DNA from: JACPUX01 sp964517465
GTDB taxonomy: Bacteria; Pseudomonadota; Gammaproteobacteria; Burkholderiales; Casimicrobiaceae
Assembly (NCBI GenBank): GCA_964517465.1
Contig: CAZFEK010000011.1
Span: 1-64,000, forward strand
Reading direction: 5' to 3'
DNA: 64,000 nt
Part shown: piece after piece, positions 50,047 to 58,800 of the stretch
How the letters are laid out: each line of letters opens with the position of its first letter
Position numbering within the stretch: the first letter of the stretch is position 1
Notes under the pieces: generated by a model
Told to the model about the DNA's origin: nothing
Database searches by the model: none
Seen by the model: the letters and a program-made list of their open reading frames with translations, nothing else
Position numbers and translations under genes: made by a program

Positions 50047-50569
50047 CCGGCCGTTTCAGAAAGAGGTAAATGCCGCGCGTCTCACCGAGGCGAAACCCCA
50101 GGCGGTCGTAGAGCCGCAACGCGGGGTTAAAAGTTTCGACGTGTAATCCAACTGGCACTTGGTGCTTTTTGGCATAGGCCAGCACGAGCCGCATCAACGC
50201 GGTACCTAAACCACGCCCGCGCTCTTCGGCGATCAGCGCGATATCCATGAGCCGCAGTTCGTCGGCGCCCAGCGAAAGATAGAGCCGCCCCAGGGCGTGG
50301 CCTTCTCGCTCAATCACTAGCCACTGGGCGTTCGGGTAAAACTGGTGGTAGTGCCGACCTTGCAGTTCAAACTGTTGGCGCAAAAAGCGGGCCTTGTCGG
50401 CCTCTGACCAGGGTGCTGACCTCATTTCCTCGGCGCGGGCCGAGGCGTAGAGAGCAGCCAGGAATTCAATATCTTCCGCCCGCTCTTCGCGCAGGGCGAG
50501 CCCTTCAGGGAGCCTTTCTGGATGACTCGCGGTGAATTCGATCAGCCCTTCTGTCGGCGATTCAGCCAC
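50039..50569 (-). CDS. GNAT-family acetyltransferase
   Basis: The gene encodes 176 residues from GTG 50569, overlapping the upstream stop by 8 nt. The GNAT acetyl-CoA loop is visible as ALIAEERGRGLGTALMRLVLAYA, followed by VGLHVETFNPALRLYDRLGFR. It belongs to the run of minus-strand genes with the tail-collar proteins, where a GNAT protein is often found. It may acetylate a partner protein of the cluster. The 3' end overlaps the small DUF6916-like gene by 8 nt. Confidence 0.8.
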   Translation of the reverse strand: MAESPTEGLIEFTASHPERLPEGLALREERAEDIEFLAALYASARAEEMRSAPWSEADKARFLRQQFELQGRHYHQFYPNAQWLVIEREGHALGRLYLSLGADELRLMDIALIAEERGRGLGTALMRLVLAYAKKHQVPVGLHVETFNPALRLYDRLGFRLGETRGIYLFLKRPAS

Positions 50570-51269
50570 GCGCCGGCTGGAGCAGCAGACAGAGGTAGTC
50601 GAAATCGACCGGCCCGCCGTCAATGCGTTTGAGCACGCCGGGCGTTTCCGTCCAAGTGAACTGCGACAAATCTGGAGGCAAGCCGGTTTCGGCCGAAAGC
50701 CCGGCAATCACATGGATGCCGGGGCCAATGCCAAATCCGCCCAAGGGATAGGCGGCGGAGCCCCAAGCCTCGCTGCCAAAACGTGCAGCATCGAATCGAT
50801 AGCTCCACCCCAGCAAGCCGCCGTCGGGAACGCTGATGTCGAATCGAGTGGGCAGACTGCTTTGCACCTGCCCGTCGCTTCCCAACCCAAGGCGAAACGC
50901 ATAAAACGGGGCATAGTTCGGCGCTTCCGCCAGGCGATAGGTAACGGTGAGATTGAGACTTTGAAACGAAGGCTGGGCGCCCGCTTGATAGCCCAGCACC
51001 ACCATTTCGGCGCGATCGTATGCGCTCACGCCCAGCTTATAGGCGAGCTCATAGACCGGCGGGTCGAAGCCTTCGAGCACCCAGTGCCCGCTCCCTGGCA
51101 GACGCCCGAATGCCGGTGCCAGGGCGGCCTTGGCGTGCTGGACGTGCAGGGCCGCGGGAGCGGCCGCCTGCTGCTTCGTGAGTGAGTTTTCTTCTGGCAC
51201 CAGGAACTTCGCTGCCGCCCCCGCCGCGGCGAGGGTACCCACTCCGGAAAAGAACTTGCGGCGATCCAT
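50562..51269 (-). CDS. Tat-signal-like protein of the tail-collar cluster, unknown
   Basis: The gene encodes 235 residues. The N-terminus MDRRKFFSGVGTLAAAGAAAKF looks like a Tat signal (RRKFF with a hydrophobic Ala/Gly stretch). The rest is beta-rich (LNLTVTYRLAEAPNYAPFYAF, FDISVPDGGLLGWSYRFDAARF) and lacks a known domain. It lies 10 nt after the last collar gene and is probably in the same transcript. Confidence 0.65.
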   Translation of the reverse strand: MDRRKFFSGVGTLAAAGAAAKFLVPEENSLTKQQAAAPAALHVQHAKAALAPAFGRLPGSGHWVLEGFDPPVYELAYKLGVSAYDRAEMVVLGYQAGAQPSFQSLNLTVTYRLAEAPNYAPFYAFRLGLGSDGQVQSSLPTRFDISVPDGGLLGWSYRFDAARFGSEAWGSAAYPLGGFGIGPGIHVIAGLSAETGLPPDLSQFTWTETPGVLKRIDGGPVDFDYLCLLLQPARG

Positions 51270-51279
51270 GACGACTTCC

Positions 51280-51804
51280 TTAAGTCCGTGGTGGAAACAC
51301 GCCCTGTAACGCGATGCAGAAGCTCAGCGTGAGGTAGGGCTGCATGTTGTTGTGCGGCTGGTCGCCGCCGGCGGGTGCAAGTGTATTCGGGTCCATTTGC
51401 ACCGTGCTTGCCGCTCCGGAAAAATAGAGGTTGCCGCTGGCCGGCCGGGTGAAGGATTTGTCCGAAGGCACCGAACTCGACCCCAGCGGATTGCTCTGCG
51501 CGTAGACGGTGTGGCTGTGCGCGGGGATTTCCGATTCGAGCAAGCTCACCGTCTCGCTTCCTCCCGTTTCGCCCAGGTCGTGCAAACTCAAGCCCGGCCC
51601 CTGCCCCCAAAACATGGGCGCGCTGCCCTGCAAATTGGGCAAGGCGAAGTTCGACTTGCCGTTGCCTCCATAAGTCGTACCCAGCAGCGAGAAGAGCGCG
51701 GTGTTTTGCGACAGGGGCAGCAGTTGCCCGTCACAGAACGCCCAGCCGTTGGGCGCGAAATTGAAGGGGAAAATGCGAATCTCAGCGACAAAAGGATCGG
51801 CCAT
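51280..51804 (-). CDS. Phage tail-collar domain protein, copy 3
   Basis: The gene encodes 174 residues. The N-terminal pattern FPFNFAPNGWAFCDGQLLPLSQ then FSLLGTTYGGNGKSNFALPNLQG is the tail-collar (microcystin-dependent protein, Mdp) module. A His motif (EIPAHSHTVYAQ) and the C-terminal MQPYLTLSFCIALQGVFP complete it. Mdp-type proteins occur in sets of three without other phage genes, and their function is uncertain. It is the third of a tandem set. Confidence 0.85.
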   Translation of the reverse strand: MADPFVAEIRIFPFNFAPNGWAFCDGQLLPLSQNTALFSLLGTTYGGNGKSNFALPNLQGSAPMFWGQGPGLSLHDLGETGGSETVSLLESEIPAHSHTVYAQSNPLGSSSVPSDKSFTRPASGNLYFSGAASTVQMDPNTLAPAGGDQPHNNMQPYLTLSFCIALQGVFPPRT

Positions 51805-51827
51805 GTTTAGCTCCGAGGTTTCCGGCG

Positions 51828-52328
51828 TCAGGTCGGGCTCGGGAAAATCCCGAACAAAGAAATGATGAAGCTTACACAGACATAGGGCTGAAAATTGGTA
51901 TGCGGCTGGCTTCCGCCCACGGCGCCGACGGCGTTCGCATTCAGCGCGATGCCCGGTGTGCCGCTGCGATAAATCTTACGCGCCGCCTGGCCGGTGACAT
52001 TGTTCGCGGGGGTGGCCAAGGTCGGAATATCGAGCGAGGCCAGCATCGGATGACTGTGGGCCGGGATTTGGTTGACCGTAAGCGTCACTTCTTCGACGCC
52101 TCCGGTCTCGGCGAGGATGAAACCCGAGCCCTGATGAATGGGCACCCGGCCGCGCAGGTCGGGCAATGCGAAGGTGCTTTGCCCGTCGCCGCCGTAGGTC
52201 GTGCCGATCAATTGAAATAGGGTCTCGTTTTCGCTGATCGGCAGGAGCGCTCCATCGCAAAACATCCAACCCGCCGGGGCGAAATTTCCCCCGAAAAGGC
52301 GTATCTCTCCAACATAAGGTTGTGCCAT
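51828..52328 (-). CDS. Phage tail-collar domain protein, copy 2
   Basis: The gene encodes 166 residues with the same layout as its neighbours: FGGNFAPAGWMFCDGALLPISENETLF, TTYGGDGQSTFALPDLRGRVP, IPAHSHPMLAS, and the ending FQPYVCVSFIISLFGIFPSP. The final segment replaces FCIALQG by FIISLFG, so it has diverged from copies 1 and 3. It lies 9 nt after copy 1. Confidence 0.85.
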   Translation of the reverse strand: MAQPYVGEIRLFGGNFAPAGWMFCDGALLPISENETLFQLIGTTYGGDGQSTFALPDLRGRVPIHQGSGFILAETGGVEEVTLTVNQIPAHSHPMLASLDIPTLATPANNVTGQAARKIYRSGTPGIALNANAVGAVGGSQPHTNFQPYVCVSFIISLFGIFPSPT

Positions 52329-52337
52329 GACCTGCTC

Positions 52338-52838
52338 CTAATTCGGGGACGGGAAGATACCCTGCAGGGCGATACAGAAATTTAGCGTCAAGAAGGGCTG
52401 CATGTTGAGATGCGCCTGGCTGCCGCCGACATTGCTCACCGCGCTGGCAACCATCGCGCTCAGGTTGTTGGCGGGCGCGTAGACATTGGCCTGCGTGCCC
52501 AGATAAGTGGTGTTGCTCGGGACGTTGGTGCTGGCGGGGTTACTCGCTGCCGTCACGGCATGCGTGTGGGTAGGCAATTCCGCAATACTGAGCGTGTGCG
52601 CCTGTTCCCCCCCCCTTTCGCCCAAGGCGTGCCCACTGCCGGCGTGTATCGGCACGCGGCCGCGCAAATCGGGCAGCGCGAAATTCACCCGCCCATCGCC
52701 GCCGTAGGTCGTGCCCAGCAAGGAAAACAGGCCCTGGTTTTGATTGATGGGCAAGAGCTGGCCGTCGCACATCGCCCACCCTTTGGGCGGAAAACTGAAA
52801 CTCATCAGCCGGATTTCGGAAAGGAAAGGTTCTGCCAT
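52338..52838 (-). CDS. Phage tail-collar domain protein, copy 1
   Basis: The gene encodes 166 residues from ATG 52838. It has FSFPPKGWAMCDGQLLPINQNQGLF, TTYGGDGRVNFALPDLRGRVPIHAG, LPTHTHAVTA and MQPFLTLNFCIALQGIFPSP. It is immediately downstream of the giant surface protein gene (19 nt) on the same strand, so the large protein and the three collar proteins may form one operon. Confidence 0.85.
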   Translation of the reverse strand: MAEPFLSEIRLMSFSFPPKGWAMCDGQLLPINQNQGLFSLLGTTYGGDGRVNFALPDLRGRVPIHAGSGHALGERGGEQAHTLSIAELPTHTHAVTAASNPASTNVPSNTTYLGTQANVYAPANNLSAMVASAVSNVGGSQAHLNMQPFLTLNFCIALQGIFPSPN

Positions 52839-52857
52839 GGGAGTGCTCCGTTTTGGC

Positions 52858-55800
52858 TTAGGGCAATGGGCAAGCGGCGCCGCCAGTGAGGTTGATATTG
52901 GATTCACTCAGAACATCGACCACCGTTCCCGGTACAGGGTTGTTGGTCTGGATAAAGCCGGCTACGTCACCAATGACGGTTCCCACATAACCCGGCAGGC
53001 GCATGCTGGAAAGTCCACCGCGGACGATACTGACGTCGGCGAAATTGAACGGATCACCCGCGCTGAAATCGTTTCCTGTAATCCCCGCACAGACTTGAAT
53101 GCTGTCCCCACTGCCCACGGCACCCGAAGACAGGGCCAGGCCAGCGAAGGCCGTTGCGCCGGGCTGGTTGACGGTGTTGCCGGTGATGGTGAAGTTGGCG
53201 GTGTAACTCCCTCCAGTGTTATCAAACCACATTCCGGCATTGCCCTCATAATTGCGCACGAGGTTATTGGTCAGCGCCAAGGTAATGGTACCCGTTCCGG
53301 CGAAAGAACCGAAGATGCCGTTGCCCGTCGCCGAGCCCGAGCCAGCAACTCCACTTCCGATCTGGTTGTTGTTGATGGCGCCGGAAAGAAGGGTGCCCGC
53401 CTGCGCCTTGTGCAAGCTGATGCCATCGCCATCTGCATCGCTCATCGTATTGCCATCGACCGTGAAAGTCATGCTGCCCTCGGTTGCCAGCCACAGTCCC
53501 CCGCCGCCAATCACATTGTTCGGATGGCTGTTGGTCAAGGTGTTATTCAGGAAATCGACATCCATGGTGGTGCCGATCTGGCCGGTGAAGTTGGCCAGAT
53601 CTCCGGGCGAACCCGTGAAGGTATTGGCTTCGCCAGGCGCGACGCCACCCACCACGCTGTTGATCACCGTACCGCTGTTGCGCGCTTCGATCGCCAAGCT
53701 CTGGTTAGCATCGCCAAAAAGCTGGTTGAGTCCGAAAGTGTTGCCCTTGATCGTGAGGGTCGCCGTGCCGCTGGTGTTGACGATCGAGAGGTTGCGCGCC
53801 CGGCCGCCGCTAATCGAGTTTTTCGTGAAGGTGCCGGTACCCAGAAGGCCGGTGGTCGTCTCGTTGCCGAAATAGACACCGCCCTCGCCGTAATTCTCGG
53901 GAATTGCGAGCGAGGCCGCATTGCCGAGCGTGCCCGTAACGGTCGAGTACTCTAGGGTAAAGTTGGTGACCGTAAGACCCTTGATGCCGAAGTTGTTCAA
54001 CGCGCCACTGAGATTCATGCGCCGCAGAACGACGTTACGCGTGTTGTTGAGGTAGATGCCGATACCGGTGCTGGTGCTGCCGTCCGCACCGCTCTTGTTG
54101 GCGATGGTGCCGCCGCTGCCATTGCCGCCCAAGCTGGTGTTGCTGCCGTCGCCATTGACGGTCAACCCGCCGCTGGAGCCGGTATTGTCCAGGATGATGC
54201 CGGTCGACGAACCGCCGTTGGAGTTGATGCTCTGGAACACCAAACCGCCCGCGCCTATGGTGGTGTTGGCCACATTGAGCGCCGTGGCCGTGGTGGTGGT
54301 GAGCGTGTTGGCGCTGTTGGTCGCCGTGACCGTGCCGCCGCCGGTGGCGGTGAAGGCGGCGTTGGCGCCGGTGCTGGCCGTGATCTGGCCGCTGATGTTG
54401 ATGGTGCTGCCGGTGTTGCTGGTGAGCGAGATGCCGGTATCGGTGTCGCTGATGGCGCCCGAAAGCGTCACCGTTCCGCCGGTCTTGCTGGCAACCGAGA
54501 CCGATCGCGCCGATCCGCTGGCAATCGTGCCGGCATAGCTGACGCTGGCCGTGCCGCCGGAGATGTTGAAGGCATTGCCGCTGGCGCCGCTCATCGCGCC
54601 CGTGGTGATGACCAGGCTGCCATTGATCGAACTGAGGTTGAGGTTGTTGCTGCCGCCGGTGGAAATGAGCGAATCGACCGTTGCCGCCAGCGTGCCGGTG
54701 GCGAGGCTGAGCGCCCGCACGTTGGTGTTGAGGCTGACTTCCGACAAGGTGAGCGTGCCAAAGCCGGTGCCGCTCAAGGCATCGCTGCCGGCATTGCCCA
54801 GCGTGAAACCGCGCAGGGTGTTGGCCGTACCGGCGCCGTTGAGCGTCAAGGTCGTGCCGGCGCTGCTGAGGTTCACCTTGGTGGCGTTGGCGCTGTTCAA
54901 CACCGGCAGCGCCGCCGCGCTTGCCGGCGGTGAAACACCGGCAATGCCGGCGAGGGTGGTGGTGGCGTCCTGGCCAATGAGTTTCTGATTGCTCAAGAGC
55001 GTCATCGGGCCGGTGTAATCGGTGCCGCTTTCATAGACGAAGATGTTGTCGCCCGCCGCCGGATTGTTGCCCACGCCGTTGTTGAGCGCCGCGAAGGCGG
55101 CCAGCGTCGAGAACGGGCTGGAAAGCCGCCCGCAGCCACCGGCCAGCGTGGTGCAGCTCGCCGCGCTGTTGTCGATGAACCAGATCATGCTCGAAATGGG
55201 CAGGGTCACGGTGGCCGTGGCGCTGGCCGTGCCGCAGGTGACGGTGTAGTCGAAAGTGTCGTTGCCGGTGTAACCCGGGGGCGGGTTGAAGGTGAAGCGG
55301 CCGGCGTTGACGCCGGACAAGGTCATGCTGACATTGCCGCCTTGGGTCGTGGCACCTGCTCCCGGCAAGCTCAGGGTCGGGCTGGCGCAGATCGTGTCGT
55401 TGGCGAGCACGGTGAACGGACCACCCGAAACATTGGCGGAATCCACCGATACGTTGCCCAGCACGGTTTCCGGATAGGTGTCGTTGGTAAGCACGATGGT
55501 GGTGTCGAAGCTCACCGCATGGTTGGCGGTCATGTTGGTGCCGGCGAGGCTGGCGATCTGCGTTGCCAAAGCGGTCGCGGTGCAGGTCTCGCCCGGCGGC
55601 AGGGCGGCGCTTGGGGTCAGCGTGATCGTCGCGGTGCCGCTGCCGCTTTGCGTGAAGCTGCGGCTGCCGCTGGCGCTGCACGAGAGGCTGAACGCCGTGC
55701 CGGTCAAGTTGACGGCTTTGCTGAAATTGAACACCACCGTGCTCGCCAGAGCCACATTGGTCGCGGCATTGGCCGGAGTGGTCGAATTGACCGTGGGCGG

Positions 55801-58800
55801 CGTGTCGATGGTGAAGGCGAAGGGGTAGTTCGCCGCCATCGGCGTGCCCAGGGCGCTCACCACCCCCGCGGCGAGCGCGGTGACGGTGCAGGTTTCTCCG
55901 GCGCGCAAACTCGACGCCGGCGTCAGCACGATGCTGGTGCCGCCGCTGCCCGCCACACTGAAGGACTGCGCGCCGCTGACGCTGCACGAGAAGCTGAAAG
56001 AGCCGCCGCTCACCGTGACCGCTTTGCTGAAATTGAGCGTGGCGGTGCTCGTCGCCAGCACGTCGATCGCGCCATTGATCGGCACGGTGCCCGACACGGT
56101 CGGCGGCACATCGACGGTGAAGGAGAAGCTGTAATTGGAAGCCATGGGCTGGCCGACATCGACATCGGTGACGTTGACCGCGACCACGGTCACCGTGCAT
56201 GAACCCTCGGGCAGGTTGCTGCTCGGCGTCAGGGTGAAGGTGGTCGCCGGAGATGCCGAAAGCGTAAAGCTTTGCGACGAGCCGCTCGGGCACTCCAGCG
56301 TGAAGGAACTGAGGCTCGCATTGACGGACTCGGAGAAGGTGATGCCTATGGTCGCGTTCTGCGCCACCGGAGTGGCCCCATTGACGGGCGTGGTGCTCGA
56401 CACCGTCGCTGGCGTGTTGACCGCGATGCTGACCGTTTCGCTATCGGTCAATGCACCGCCGCTACCGGTATTGCCCAAATCGTCGATCGCCACTTGCAAG
56501 CTGGCGCTACCGCTGAAACCGGTGCTCGGCGCAAAGGACAGGCCGTTGAGCGCGGTGTTCTGGGCGCTGAGCGGGCCGGTCGAGGTGACGCTTGCCGTGC
56601 CGTTGCCAACCACGGTCAATCCCGCGGTTCCAGACAGCGTCGCGGTGCCGTTGGTGGCGGTGAGCGTCACTTGCACATTGGCGCCGCCCGCATCGGCATC
56701 GGCCACGCTGATGGTGCCCGGGAAAGTGATGGCAATGTTCGGTGACGTGGTTCTGCTGGCCGGCGCGGTGACCACGGGCGCGGTGTTGACCGCGGCGAGG
56801 TCCACCAGCGCGTGCGCCAGGGGCGAATTGCTGCCGATCTGGTCGTTGACCGCGACGCTGATGTCGCGCTGCGTCGTGCTCGGATTTGCCGAGCCATTGC
56901 TGTAGACCAGCGTGCGCAAGACCGCCTGATAATCGGCGAGCGTCGTCAATCGGGTGATGGTGAGCGTACCCGTGCCGGCGGTGTAGACGATGTCGCCGGC
57001 AAGGATGGCGCCGCTGGGTGTCGCCGCCAGACTCTCCGACGAACCATCGAGCAAGTTGGTGATGGTGGCCGTGGCGCTCGCCAGCATCGTGCTGTCGGCG
57101 TCACTCACCGTGAGGTTGGCGCTGTCGACGATGACGACCGCGCCACCGCCTTCGGTGAAGCTCGCCGGGCCGAAATCGATTCCCGACGCACCGCCGTTGA
57201 GGTCGACCACCGGCAAGGCGTTGCTCACGTTGAGCGTCACCGTGGTCGAGCTGCTGCCCCCGGCATTGCTGATGCCATAGCTGAAGCCGTCGCTGCCGGC
57301 GAAGCTGGGGGGCGGCGTGTAGCTGAAGCTGCCATCGGCATTGACCACCAGATTGTTGGGTAAAAGATTGGCGGTGCTGGTCAAGGTGCAGGGGAAGGCA
57401 CTGCAGGGCGCGCCATTACCGGTGGCGCTGGCGAGCGCGCTGACCGCGGGCACGCCCAAACCGTCATTGCTCAGAAGGCCGGTTCCGGCGGACACGTTGA
57501 GCAAGGTATCGTGAATCGTGTTGTAGCTGTCGGCCACCGCCGTGGGTGGCTGGTTGACCACCTGGGCCAGCGACGCGCTGCTGCTGCCGTTGTGGCTGAC
57601 GCTGCCGGCGTAGGTGGCGCTGATGCTGTGGCCGCCCGCGCTCAGCCCCGACGTGGCCAAGGCCGCCTGCCCGCTCCCGTTGAGGCTGGCGCTGCCCAAG
57701 GGCGTGACGCCGTCGAAGAAATTTACGGTCCCGGCGGGTGTGCCGGCGCCCGGCGCGACGGCGGCCACGGTGGCGGTGAACGTCACCGAATTGCCCACCA
57801 GCGAAGGATTGAGACTCGACGCCAAACCGGTGGTCGTATTGGCTGCGTTGACGGTTTGCGTGAGCGTACTGCTGGTGCTTGCCAGGAAATTACCGTCACC
57901 CGCGTATTGCGCCGAGAGGCTGCGGCTGCCTGCGGCGATGGCGCTGGTGGTGAGCGTCGCGACGCCGCTCCCGTTGAGCGTGCCGCTACCCAAAAGTGTC
58001 GCGCCATCGTAAAACGCCACACTCCCCGTCGGGGTGCCCGCGCCCGGTGCGACCGCGGCAACGGTGGCGGTGAGGACCGTGGCTTGGCCGAAAACGCTAG
58101 GATTGATGCTGCTGGTCAAGCCCGTGGTGGTGCTGGCGGCGTTGACGTTTTGCGTGAGGTTGGCGCTGGTGCTGGCCTGGTAATTGGCGTCTCCGGCGTA
58201 TTGGGCATTGATGCCATGCGCCCCGGCGTTCAGGGAAGACGTGCTGAAAGTCGCCTGCCCGCTCCCGTTGAGCGTTCCGGTGCCCATGACGGTGACGCCA
58301 TCGCGGAAGGTGACCGTGCCGGTGGGCGTGCCGGTGCCCGGCGCGGTGACGACCACCGTGGCGGTGAAGGTGACCGACTGCCCAAAGACCGAGGGATTGA
58401 GGCCGCTCGCCACGGTCGTGCTGGTCGCCGCCTGGCTGATGTTCTGCGTGAGGCCCAGGCTGGTGCTGGCGAGGAAGTTGGCGTCCCCGGCGTACTGCAC
58501 CGTGATGGTGTGGGCGCCCAGAGTCAGGGCGGAGGTGCTGAGCGTCGCCTGGCCGCTTCCGTTCAGAGCCACGGTACCCAGGGGCGTGGCGCCGTCGAAG
58601 AAGCTGACATTGCCGGTGGGCGTGCCTGCCCCGGTTGCGGGTGAGGTCACCGTCGCGGTAAAGGTCACGCTTTGCCCCAGCACCGCGGGGTTGGTACCGG
58701 AAACCACGGTACTCGTGGTGGAGGCGCGCTGAATGGTGAGCACGAAGGCTTGCAGCGCCGGCGCACCGATGCCGTTGCTGGCGGTGAATTGCAGGTTGTG

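Noticed and set aside
50039..52838. Prophage remnant
   Set aside because: Tail-collar domains are present, but there are no capsid, portal, integrase, lysis or other tail genes; the set matches stand-alone Mdp loci.
53252..56905. Several + strand frames rich in Val/Pro/Leu
   Set aside because: They are antisense to the Ig-repeat surface protein and repeat with its period; not genes.
57540..58740. Regularly spaced repeats considered as a CRISPR array
   Set aside because: The repeats are about 300 bp, lie in frame inside a coding sequence and encode Ig domains.
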